A DNA stretch of 64,000 bases from DVEG01 sp964405435. GTDB lineage: Bacteria; Cyanobacteriota; Cyanobacteriia; Cyanobacteriales; Oscillatoriaceae. The position numbers and the translations under genes are program-made. The stretch is taken from assembly GCA_964405435.1 (NCBI GenBank), contig CAYOOD010000001.1, positions 117,983 through 181,982 on the forward strand. Direction: 5' to 3'. Below are positions 7,952-17,000 of this stretch, in pieces (within the stretch, counting starts at the first letter, position 1; the number at the start of each line of letters is the position of its first letter). The notes under the pieces are model-generated. The model was given only the letters and a program-made list of their open reading frames with translations. It was not told where the DNA came from and did not search any database.

Positions 7952-9808
7952 ATGATTTACTGCCTCAATCCCACCTGCGAGCAACCCCAAAATCCCGATA
8001 CCCATAAATTCTGCCAGACTTGCGGCGCACAATTGCTTCTGCTGCTGAGAGGGCGCTACCGCATCAAAAGCGCCATCGGGCAGGGGGGATTTGGCAAAAC
8101 TTATCTCGCAGAAGACGAAGAAAGATGTCAAGCCCACTGCGTCGTCAAGCAATTCGCGCCCGCGGCTGGGATGGCAAGCAATCCCCAGGGACTCCAAAAA
8201 GCAGCAGAACTGTTTAACGAAGAAGCCAAACGACTCCTGCAACTAGAAGAACATCCCCAGATACCAACATTATATGCTTTTTTTCAAGAAAATAATTACT
8301 TGTATTTAGTGCAGCAGTTCGTCAAGGGCAAAACCTTGATGGAGGAGTTCGAGGAAAAAGGGGCTTTCAGCGAAAATCAGATAACAGAACTGCTGGGCGA
8401 TTTATTGCCCGTGCTGGATTTCGTGCATCAGCGCGGCGTGATTCACCGGGATATCAAACCAGAGAATATTATCCGCCGCCAGAGTGACGGGAAACTGATA
8501 CTGATTGATTTTGGAGTCGCGAAGCAGGCAGCGGGGACTTTGCTAACGCGACAACAGGGAACAACTGTGGGAACTCACGGCTATGCGCCGATGGAACAGA
8601 TGCGCGGGGTTGTCTATCCTGCCAGCGATTTGTATAGTTTGGCGGTGACATGCGTGCGGTTGATGACGGGAGAATTTCCAAAAGCCGACGGTTCGGACGC
8701 TCTCTATGATGTTATAGAAGCTCGCTGGATGTGGCGAGAAAATCTGCCGCTCGGCGCAAGTGTCAGCGTGCAGTTAGGGCAGATATTGGATAAGCTGTTA
8801 AAAGATTATGTGAAAGAACGATATCAGTCAGCCGCAGAAGTCTTGGCGGCTTTGAAAGGTTCTGCTTCTACTGCTCCCGCCGCGCTGCCCAAAACCAATC
8901 CGCCTACTGCTCCCGCCGCGCCGCCCAAAACCAATCCGCCAAATCCGCTTTCTATATCACTGTCAAAGTTTGAGTTTGAGGTGGTGATAGTGGATGCGGG
9001 CGGGAAGGAAATCAACCGCCAGCGCTGCCAAGCGGAATTGTTTGGCGAAGATTTGGGAGGCGGAGTGACTCTGGAAATGGTGTCAATACCGGGGGGTACT
9101 TTTATGATGGGCTCGCCGGAAAGTGAGAAAGGGCGATATGAAAGAGAAAGTCCACAGCACCGCGTCAGTATCGCACCTTTCTTTATGGGGAAGTATCCCG
9201 TGACGCAGGCGCAGTGGCGGGCAGTTGCGGCGCTGCCGCAAGTCAAGATATCTCTGAAACCCGAACCGTCTCGATTTAAGGGAGACACTCTGCCAGTGGA
9301 ACAGGTATCTTGGGAGGAATCGGTGGAATTTTGCGCCCGACTGAGCAAAAAAACCGGACGCGCCTACCGACTGCCGAGCGAGGCAGAATGGGAATATGCC
9401 TGTCGCGCGGGAACGACGACGCCGTTTCACTTCGGGGAAACGATTACGCCTTCTTTGGCGAACTATGACGGGAATTATCCCTACGCAAATGCCCCAAAAG
9501 GGACGTATCGCCAGAAAACAACGCCTGTGGGCAGTTTTGCGCCCAATACTTTTGGGTTGTACGATATGCACGAGAATGTTTGGGAGTGGTGCGCCGATCC
9601 CTGGCACGAGAATTACAAGGGCGCTCCCAGCGATGGTAGTGTCTGGGAATCTGGGGGGAACAAAGAATACCGGGTGCGGCGTGGAGGTTCGTGGAACTAC
9701 AATGCGGTCTATTGCCGCTGTGCCTACCGCTACAGGAACTCTGCGGGCGTCGGGAACAATGGCTACGGTTTTCGCGTAGCGATCGCGCGTCTGCTGTCGG
9801 CGTCCTAG
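7952..9808 (+). CDS. Ser/Thr protein kinase with C-terminal FGE/C-type-lectin domain (copy 2)
   Basis: 618 residues from ATG 7952, chosen because it aligns with the start of copy 1; a GTG 27 bases upstream would only add a non-homologous extension. Same plan: zinc ribbon, kinase (HRDIKPENI, DFGVAKQ), then FGE-like domain (GGTFMMGSP, RLPSEAEWEYACRAG, NVWEWCADPW, RGGSW...GFRVA). The linker contains a tandem 36-base duplication giving a repeated KTNPP unit. The kinase C-lobe is identical at DNA level to copy 1 while the last ~30 codons differ heavily. The kinase presumably phosphorylates unknown targets after the lectin-like domain binds a ligand; this is inference. Confidence 0.93.
   Translation: MIYCLNPTCEQPQNPDTHKFCQTCGAQLLLLLRGRYRIKSAIGQGGFGKTYLAEDEERCQAHCVVKQFAPAAGMASNPQGLQKAAELFNEEAKRLLQLEEHPQIPTLYAFFQENNYLYLVQQFVKGKTLMEEFEEKGAFSENQITELLGDLLPVLDFVHQRGVIHRDIKPENIIRRQSDGKLILIDFGVAKQAAGTLLTRQQGTTVGTHGYAPMEQMRGVVYPASDLYSLAVTCVRLMTGEFPKADGSDALYDVIEARWMWRENLPLGASVSVQLGQILDKLLKDYVKERYQSAAEVLAALKGSASTAPAALPKTNPPTAPAAPPKTNPPNPLSISLSKFEFEVVIVDAGGKEINRQRCQAELFGEDLGGGVTLEMVSIPGGTFMMGSPESEKGRYERESPQHRVSIAPFFMGKYPVTQAQWRAVAALPQVKISLKPEPSRFKGDTLPVEQVSWEESVEFCARLSKKTGRAYRLPSEAEWEYACRAGTTTPFHFGETITPSLANYDGNYPYANAPKGTYRQKTTPVGSFAPNTFGLYDMHENVWEWCADPWHENYKGAPSDGSVWESGGNKEYRVRRGGSWNYNAVYCRCAYRYRNSAGVGNNGYGFRVAIARLLSAS
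8869..8940 (+). repeat. Two tandem 36-bp units in the kinase-2 linker
   Basis: Units 8869-8904 and 8905-8940 differ by one base and encode repeats of TAPAA(L/P)PKTNPP. Copy 1 has only a short non-repeated linker here, so linker length varies between the paralogues. Confidence 0.85.
9683..9781 (+). other. Candidate DGR variable region VR2
   Basis: Counterpart of VR1: GGSW anchor 9683-9694, variable stretch 9695-9763, invariant 18 bases 9764-9781. Codon pairs VR1/VR2 include AAT/TAT, AGT/TGT, AAC/TAC, TGC/TAC, TTC/AAC and GGT/AAT, consistent with an AAC/AAT/AGT-rich template mutagenised at adenines. Confidence 0.65.
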
Positions 9809-10001
9809 TTTGGCTGCGAGAACTCTTCTTCTTTACCCTCTTGCCCTCTCTCCTCTTCTCTCTTTTCTTTTCACTCTCGCGCTTCGCGCCAAAAAAATTT
9901 TTTTTGAAAGTTCTACCCCGCCGGGGGTTTAAACTCCGATCGCGCCAGCCTCGCGGTAACATTAAAAATCGGTGCCCTACCCAAAAGCCAGATCGCGCAC
10001 T

Positions 10002-11021
10002 ATGGATGAAATCACGCAACACCCAGCCTCAGCACTGGGCAACGAATCAACCGCCAACGACTCCGCCGCTATCCAAGCAGCGCGGCAGGGCGTTGCCATA
10101 ACCAACCGATCGCGCTGGGGGCGAATCCTCGTTTCAGACAGCGATCGCCTTCGCTTCCTGCACAACCAAAGCACCAACGATTTCAACAGCCTCAAACCCG
10201 GGCAGGGTTGCGATACCGTTTTCGTCACCTCCACCGCGCGCGCGATCGACCTCGCCACCGCTTACGTTACGGATGACGCGGTGCTGTTGCTCACCTCCCC
10301 GAATCGCCGCGACTATTTAATCAAATGGCTGGATAAATATATCTTTTTTGCCGATAAAGTCCAGTTAAAAGATGTCACCAACGAAACCGCTGCTTTCAGC
10401 TTAATCGGGCCAAAAAGTGACGCTTTCATCGAACAATTAGGCGCGGGAGAAATCATCGGTCAACCCGATGCCACGCACAAAGTATTTAATATCGGCGGGG
10501 CAGAGGTTCGCGTCGCCGTGGGAAATGGTTTGGCGATCGCCGGTTATACCCTGATTCTCCCCGCTGACAGCGCTGCAGCCATTTGGAACCAGCTAACCGC
10601 AGCGGGAGCCGTTCCCCTGAGCGATCGCGCTTGGGAACAACTGCGCATCGAACAAGGACGCCCCGTTCCCGATGCCGAAATCACGGAGGATTACAATCCT
10701 TTAGAAGTCGGACTTTTGCATACAATTTCTTATAGCAAAGGATGTTACATCGGTCAAGAGACAATTGCCCGATTGAATACCTACAAAGGCGTCAAACAAC
10801 ACCTCTGGGGCGTGCGTCTAAATGCGCCAGCTTCACCGGGCACTGCCGTCACGGTTGAAGAGGAAAAAGTCGGCACCCTCACCAGCCTGACGGAAACTGA
10901 AAAGGGGCTGTTTGGTTTGGCGTACATCCGCAGCAAAGCGGGCGGCGTCGGTTTGAAAGTTCGCGTGGGAGAGGCTGAGGGCGAAATCGTTGAGGTGCCT
11001 TTTGTCAAGCACGAACTGTAA
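10002..11021 (+). CDS. ygfZ: Folate-binding YgfZ/COG0354 family protein
   Basis: A T-fold (GcvT-like) protein related to E. coli YgfZ and the plant and mitochondrial IBA57 proteins, which help maintain 4Fe-4S enzymes and bind folate. The diagnostic motif KGCYIGQE is present near the C-terminal third, preceded by YNPLEVGLLHTISYS. The ATG at 10002 gives 339 residues; a GTG at 9972 would give 349 and cannot be excluded. No transmembrane segment is present, so it is cytosolic. The small 2Fe-2S ferredoxin gene is convergent with only 11 bases between the stops. Confidence 0.9.
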   Translation: MDEITQHPASALGNESTANDSAAIQAARQGVAITNRSRWGRILVSDSDRLRFLHNQSTNDFNSLKPGQGCDTVFVTSTARAIDLATAYVTDDAVLLLTSPNRRDYLIKWLDKYIFFADKVQLKDVTNETAAFSLIGPKSDAFIEQLGAGEIIGQPDATHKVFNIGGAEVRVAVGNGLAIAGYTLILPADSAAAIWNQLTAAGAVPLSDRAWEQLRIEQGRPVPDAEITEDYNPLEVGLLHTISYSKGCYIGQETIARLNTYKGVKQHLWGVRLNAPASPGTAVTVEEEKVGTLTSLTETEKGLFGLAYIRSKAGGVGLKVRVGEAEGEIVEVPFVKHEL

Positions 11022-11032
11022 TCAGCCCCCCT

Positions 11033-11278
11033 TTAGGGTGCGGGCGATCGCTGTCGTTCTAGCAACTGCGGCACGTCATCGGGACGAACGCGACTGTACC
11101 AGAGCATTTCTGGCAATATTAACGCGATCGGACCGTTGCCGCATTTTCCCAGACAGCCGCTAGAAGCGATCGCGATATCGGCAAGAGGCTCGGCTTGAAA
11201 AGCAGCCAGAACCGCAGCCGATCCCTGCTTGCGGCAGGTGCGGTTCTGGCAAACCAAAATTCGGCGATCGGATGTCAA
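11033..11278 (-). CDS. Thioredoxin-like 2Fe-2S ferredoxin
   Basis: 81 residues of the (2Fe-2S) ferredoxin family with thioredoxin-like fold, as in NuoE/HoxE C-terminal domains. The four ligand cysteines appear as CQNRTC near residue 9 and SGCLGKCGNGP near residue 41. The family carries one 2Fe-2S cluster; many cyanobacterial members have no assigned partner. It is convergent with ygfZ, which is in the iron-sulfur area too, but functional coupling is only inference. Confidence 0.88.
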   Translation of the reverse strand: MTSDRRILVCQNRTCRKQGSAAVLAAFQAEPLADIAIASSGCLGKCGNGPIALILPEMLWYSRVRPDDVPQLLERQRSPAP

Positions 11279-11316
11279 AGCTTTAAAGCGATTTTAGGGT
11301 GAATGTTTCTATTTTA

Positions 11317-11340
11317 GAGCGATCGCCCGGGCGATCGCTC
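11317..11340. repeat. 24-bp perfect palindrome of two HIP1 sites
   Basis: GAGCGATCGCCC joined to its exact reverse complement, just after the stop of the condensation-thioesterase gene (11346) and 38 bases before the start of the ferredoxin gene. It could act as a hairpin for the operon end, but no U-run follows on the reverse strand. Confidence 0.7.
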
Positions 11341-11345
11341 CTCCT

Positions 11346-13877
11346 TCATTCTTGCTCAGAATCTACCTTATCGATGCACTCGCGCAACCTTTCAGCCAAA
11401 ATGCGGACGCGGGGTTCTAAAATCAGGGTTTTGTGATGCCCCGGAACCTCGACAATTTCGACACCGCCCGCTACCAACTCGCCCCAGCCCATCAGGGGAT
11501 CGAAATACTTGCGGGTAGGGCGCTCGATCGCTCGCAGTAGCGTTATTCGCCCCGGATAAACTTGCGGTTTGTAAGCGTTCACCGCTTGGCGATTTGCATC
11601 TTCGACACGCTGGAAGTGTTCGGGCAGTTCGTCCGTTTCCCGCCCTGTTTCCAAATGCAATTTGCCTGCAATCTTTTCGATTAAACTTTCTACCTTCCAC
11701 CAAACCCTTTCCGAGATGTAAGTCAGCTTATCCCTGAGTTTGAGCCGCGAAAGATTGTACTGGTGAATGCCGACCTGATAGCTAGCAGGGGGAACCTCGG
11801 ACTTGAAAGTAGGACTGTAGGTATCAAAAACCGCCAGCAAAGATACTTTTTCCCCAGCGCGAACTAATTGCTGAGCTATCTCGAAAGCGACGGTGCCCCC
11901 GAGGGAGTGCCCGACCAGCATGTACGGCCCCTCCGGCTGGACAGTCCGCATTTCTTTGATGTAGTCAGCCGCCATTTCTTCAACATTGGTGTGGGGTTCC
12001 TGTTTGCCGTCCAGACCCCGCGACTGCAGCCCGTAAACGGGGATATCTTCACCCAAATAAGAGGCGACAGGCTTGTAGGAAAGGACATTGCCGCCGAGGG
12101 CATGTATGCAGAATAAAGGTCGTTTCGTTCCGCCCTTTTGAATCGTCACCAGCGAATTCCAAGGCGCTGACCATTCCTGAACGCGAAGAATCTGGGCGAG
12201 TTGCTCGACGGTGGGTGCCTGAAACAGCGTTGCCAGTGGCAGGTCGCGATTGAATTTCTCGCGAATTTGAGAAAACAGGCGCACCGCTAATAGAGAGCCT
12301 CCGCCAAGTTCAAAGAAATTGTCTTTCACTCCGACAGGCTCGACGCCTAAAATTTCTTCCCAAATTTTGCCGAGCTGGCGTTCTAAATTATCCGCGATCG
12401 CTCGTTCGCCATCGCGGTTGAGTTCCAGTTGGGAATCGGCTGTATTTTCTGTCCGCCCCGACAGCACTGAAAGTGTCTGCTCCGGGTTGGCGACGATTTT
12501 CTCTAGCAGGATTCGGAAGCGATCGAGCATTTCGGAGACTGTCGTCTCGTCAAATAGCTCCGCGCTGTATCTCAATACAGCCGTCAATTTTTCGCCTTCT
12601 TCTACCACCAGCAGTGACAAATCAAAGTTTGTTTTATCGCTATCTACATCTAGAAAACTCAGGGTTAATCCCGGTATCTGTTCTGGCTGCTGCAACAGCG
12701 CATTTTTGACGGCAAACATGACTTGCGGAGTCACCCGCGCGCGAGGGAGATTGAGAAAATCGACCACTCGATCGAGGGATAAGTCTTGACGGGCATAGGC
12801 TTCCGCCACGAGCGATCGCACTCGCCCGAGCAGTTCGCGAAATGTGGGGTTTCCAGAAAGATCGGCACGCAAACCTAATAGACTGGCAAAGCTGCCGATG
12901 AGCCCCGTTACTTCTCTGCGATTGCGGTTGGCGAAAGGAGACGCCACCAGAATGTCTTCGCTGCCGCTATATTGGTACAGCAATACCAAAAATGCCGTTA
13001 ATAAAGTGACAAACAAGGTGACGCCTTCTGCTGCGCACAGCGATCGCGCGGAACGAGCGAGGGTGAAGGGGAGCGCTAAAGATTGCTGGCTAGCGCGGGA
13101 GTTTTGAGTCGTCAGTCGCGGACGAGTTGCGGGCAGGTGCAGCACGGGGAGAGATCGATCGAGTCGCTGCTTCCAATAGAAAAGCTCTTCTTCTAAAACT
13201 TTCCCCTGTAGCGACAGCCGCTGCCAGCGCGCGAAATCAGCATATTGAATGGGGAGTTCGGGGAGGGGGGAGGGCTTTTCGCTGCAAAACGCTTCGTAGA
13301 GGGCTGCCATTTCCCGCAACAGTATGCCCGCAGACCAAAAATCAGCGACGAGCGGGTGAAGCGACAGCAATAGGAAATGCTTGCGATCGCCAGTCTTCAC
13401 TAAGCTGCCCCGCATTAACGGACATTCTGCCAAATTAAACGGCTGCTGGGCTTCAGCGCGCAGTAAATTTTGGATTTCAGATTCGCGCTTGGCGGCTGCT
13501 GTGAAATCTGAAATCGACAATTTAAAATCGGCACTGGCGCGGACACTCTGAATCGCGCAGCCATTTTCGGCTCGAAAGCTCGTTCGCAGCACTTCGTGAC
13601 GCTGCACGATGGCATTCAGGCTTTGCTCTAAAGCGGCTGTATTCAGCACGCCGCTGAGACGGATAGCAATACTGATGTTGCTAACGGAATTCTCGTCCTC
13701 GACAAGTTTTGACCACAGCCTTTCTTGGGCAAACGAAAGGGGCGATCGCTGAACTGTTTCTCGGTTGTGGATGCTTTGAATCTCGGAAACTTTCAGTCCT
13801 TTTTCTTGTAACAACAGTTCAAATAGTTCGCGTTTATTGGGAGAAAGCGCCGCTATTTCTTCGGTAGTCCGACCCAT
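11346..13877 (-). CDS. Nonribosomal peptide synthetase-like protein: C-PCP-TE
   Basis: 843 residues from ATG 13877, which has AAGGA six bases upstream. Domains: condensation (about 45-470), with SFAQERLW and RHEVLRTSF, but the catalytic HHxxxDG is HPLVADF, lacking the second His and the Gly; peptidyl carrier (about 505-575) with LGGGSLLA holding the phosphopantetheine Ser; type I thioesterase (about 590-835) with GHSLGG nucleophile and a C-terminal GHHKTL. There is no adenylation domain, so it cannot select an amino acid itself. It lies 187 bases after the FkbH fusion on the same strand and probably receives that protein's acyl chain. The C domain may be non-catalytic or form an unusual ester. 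Confidence 0.93.
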   Translation of the reverse strand: MGRTTEEIAALSPNKRELFELLLQEKGLKVSEIQSIHNRETVQRSPLSFAQERLWSKLVEDENSVSNISIAIRLSGVLNTAALEQSLNAIVQRHEVLRTSFRAENGCAIQSVRASADFKLSISDFTAAAKRESEIQNLLRAEAQQPFNLAECPLMRGSLVKTGDRKHFLLLSLHPLVADFWSAGILLREMAALYEAFCSEKPSPLPELPIQYADFARWQRLSLQGKVLEEELFYWKQRLDRSLPVLHLPATRPRLTTQNSRASQQSLALPFTLARSARSLCAAEGVTLFVTLLTAFLVLLYQYSGSEDILVASPFANRNRREVTGLIGSFASLLGLRADLSGNPTFRELLGRVRSLVAEAYARQDLSLDRVVDFLNLPRARVTPQVMFAVKNALLQQPEQIPGLTLSFLDVDSDKTNFDLSLLVVEEGEKLTAVLRYSAELFDETTVSEMLDRFRILLEKIVANPEQTLSVLSGRTENTADSQLELNRDGERAIADNLERQLGKIWEEILGVEPVGVKDNFFELGGGSLLAVRLFSQIREKFNRDLPLATLFQAPTVEQLAQILRVQEWSAPWNSLVTIQKGGTKRPLFCIHALGGNVLSYKPVASYLGEDIPVYGLQSRGLDGKQEPHTNVEEMAADYIKEMRTVQPEGPYMLVGHSLGGTVAFEIAQQLVRAGEKVSLLAVFDTYSPTFKSEVPPASYQVGIHQYNLSRLKLRDKLTYISERVWWKVESLIEKIAGKLHLETGRETDELPEHFQRVEDANRQAVNAYKPQVYPGRITLLRAIERPTRKYFDPLMGWGELVAGGVEIVEVPGHHKTLILEPRVRILAERLRECIDKVDSEQE

Positions 13878-14064
13878 TTTCAATCCTTCTTAAGTAATTG
13901 TTGGTTTCAGAGACACCCTGACTTTTAGAATATTTGTGATGCCCGAATTCGGGTTTTACCAAAAATACATTGTTGTTGAAAGATTTTGTAATTTTTCTTA
14001 AGTTATTGCCTCCCGATTGGCTAATTTTCTGTTCGGATTTTGTAGTTCAGATGGCTTCCAAAAT

Positions 14065-17000
14065 CTAAAAGCGCTCTACTGCCAACCGCTGACCTCGCTG
14101 CCGCAATTCTTTCGTCACTGCGACAATATCGGGCCAGCAGGACAAGAGCTGGCCAAATTTGAGAACCAGGCGCTGGGCGAGTTCGCGGGCTTCGCCAAGG
14201 GTGCGTCCCTCCACGAGATCCAGCGGTACGAGATAATCCTCTCGGGTTAGAGACTGGCTCAAAAGGTCTATGTATTTTTTGACATCATTGGCCCAAAAGG
14301 CGGGCGATTCCCCGCAGGCGCTCAGTCTGTCTTCCATTGAGGAGATAAACGAACTGTGCGATCGCCACACTTGCAGTCGAAGGAACTCTTCAAAATCAGC
14401 TTGCGGCATTGAGCCGAGTTCAATCAGGTGAGCGCCCAGGGCGCGCATTCTTTCCGCGCCGGCTTTTTGAGCGCTCCCGAACTGGCAGGATTTGACGCAT
14501 TCAATAATGAGTTTAGCAGTGTCAAAGCCGGAAGCGGTTCTGAAGATTTCACCGGGCCAGAATTTTCGCGCTTCTACCGGCTCGTGCAGCAGTGCCCACG
14601 GCAGGTGCCCGAAAAAGGCATCTGGGAAGCACGTCCACACGCTACTCGCAAAAATCAAATCTTGTCCGCGCCTGACTGGCAGGAATGGCGGCAGGAGTTG
14701 GCGATTGTCCAATCCTACAAAAGTGGTCATGCCGAAGCTGTCGTCGCTAATGCAGGCTTGATTGACGACGCGCAAGATGTCTCGGCTGGTTGTGGCGGCG
14801 CGGTAGTCGGTTTCCGAGCGGACTAAGCGATCGTGAGATTCGCCAGCGAAGAGCAAATAACCCAAAGGCGCGCCCCAATAGCCAAAGGGCGCTCCCCAGC
14901 CGCAATCTCCGACGAGCCCGTTAAAGGAAACCAAGACTCTGCCGCTGCCGGAAAGCAGCCGGCGCAAGAAGGGCGTATCGATTGGGTTGAAATCGGGGGT
15001 GCCGGTGCTGGCAAAGGTTTTGAGAATGGCACCGACGTTTTTGCCGAGCAGTTGCTCGTGTTCGGCGAGGAGGTTGGCGTCAGCAAAGGCAACAGACTGT
15101 AGGGCGGTTTGGCGATCGCGAAATAGCCAGTATTCCGAGGGATCGCCGCCGGCTTTAAAACTCAAGCCGCTCTTTAATTGTGGAGATGCCACCAAGCTGC
15201 ACGCTGTATCGTCGTCGGCGCTGAAAATCATATCGCCTGCGGAGTGCAGGGTGAGGGCGTTGCGGTTGGCTCCTGGCGAAGCGCCGGATTTTTCGACGTC
15301 GAACAAGGCAAAGTTAACGATTTCCGGCGGCAAGTCTCCTGTTTCAATCAGTGCTTTCGCGAAGCGCTGCTTTTCCTCCAAACCGCCGTAGTAAATTTTG
15401 ACGCCGTACTGGGTTTTGAGCGATCGCAGCAGTTCCCGGTAGCTGGCTCGCATCTGCGGGTTTGCCGAGTCGTCTACGACGGCAAAGTCGTTTGTTCTGC
15501 CGTATTGCAAGCAATTTTCGATGTAGCTGGTTAGGGCGCGTTTCAATCCCTCTGGACGATTGCAAGTGACGATTCCCACCGAGGCGATCGCGCTGTCAGT
15601 GCTGGGCACGTCCTCGGAGCTTTTCCATTTCTCGAGTAGCTGCTGCTGCGAAATCAAAAAGCCGGCATCGGCTAGCTCCGACAGTTGACTTTTAATCGCC
15701 TCCGTGCTGCCAAACCCGTGTCTGCGTGAAGTGAAGCTATCCCGCAGGAAATCGCGGCTGAGTTCCCGTGCGTGTTCGGCGAGTGTTTTAAACTGCTGGC
15801 ACTCAGACACCATCTTGGCGACTTCCGACTTTAATAGTTTCTTCGAGCCCGTGCTTCTGGAGTAAACCAACTCCGAGTGCTGTCCGACTGGCACTCTTTC
15901 AATATCTGCACAGCAATAATACGACGAAGCCTCGCTTGCCGCCGACTTCCAACTCAGCAGCTCAGTCATTTTTTGCTCGACAGTCGTTCGGGCTTCCTCT
16001 TCTGACAGTTCCTCGATCGCTTGCAGAATCTCGGCAACCACTTCGGCTTCTGCCAGCGCTTTTTGTACGGAGAAACCCTGCTGTTCTTCTACTTTTGCCG
16101 CTAAATCTTCTAGCTTGGCTGCCTCAAAAAAAACTTCAACTGGCAATTCTATTTGAAAAACATCTCGCACCCTAAAAATCATCTGAGAAACTTGCAGTGA
16201 ATCTCCGCCTAGCGCAAAAAAATTATCCTGAGTGCCCACCCGATCTAGTCCGAGAATTTCCTCCCATATTTCGGCTATCTTTTTTTGCAAAGGCGTTTGA
16301 GGCTCTATAAAAGTCGCTGGCTTTTCAATTTTAGAGCGACGCTTTTGCAATTCCAGTTGTTTGAGAATCTGTTCGACGTCATTCAGTTCGCTAGCAATTA
16401 GAAGCAGGGTGCGGTGTTTGGAGGCGATTTGAGAAGCCGGGATTTGGGGATTTGGGGATTTCTCGACGATTTCTGAGAGGGTTGGTTCGTCTGTTTTCGA
16501 GGCGGTTGGCTTGTAGCTAACTGCTGCGGCAACTTCTACGGGCAAGGGGAAGCAGAATCCTTCTGCAGCGGGTTGTTTGAATGGGGCTGCTACACTTTCT
16601 AGAAAATCGAGGGCGGGTTGATTCTTTTTGGTGGGATTGTAATAAACTTCCACGCAACTGAGCCCGCGATCTTCTGCGATTTTTCCGAGTTTTGCGAGCA
16701 TTCGGTGTTCGACGCCTCGCCCCAGGGCGCGGCAGCTCAGTAGGAAGGTATCCACTTTGAGGGCGTCGGCTTCGATCGCGAAAATTGCGACGCCGACTAA
16801 GCCGTAATCGCCGAAGCGATCGCGCACTTCGACGGTGAGGATTTCAAATCCAGATTGAATGAGCTGTTGAATTTCGCTTTCTGAACGGCGGATGGTGGTG
16901 AAGTTAAATTGGTTGGTTCGGTGCGTCAGTTGGGAAACTCTGGATAGGTGATGCGGCGGCATTTCGGAGATGTCTATCTCTAAGCCGAGTCCTTCGAGAA

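Noticed and set aside
5983..9808. C-terminal domains as active formylglycine-generating enzymes
   Set aside because: The paired active-site cysteines near the C-terminus are not in the expected positions, and no sulfatase gene is adjacent.
5635..9971. Search for a DGR reverse transcriptase, Avd gene or template repeat near the kinase pair
   Set aside because: None found in the flanks or elsewhere in the window; the DGR interpretation therefore rests on the variable regions alone.
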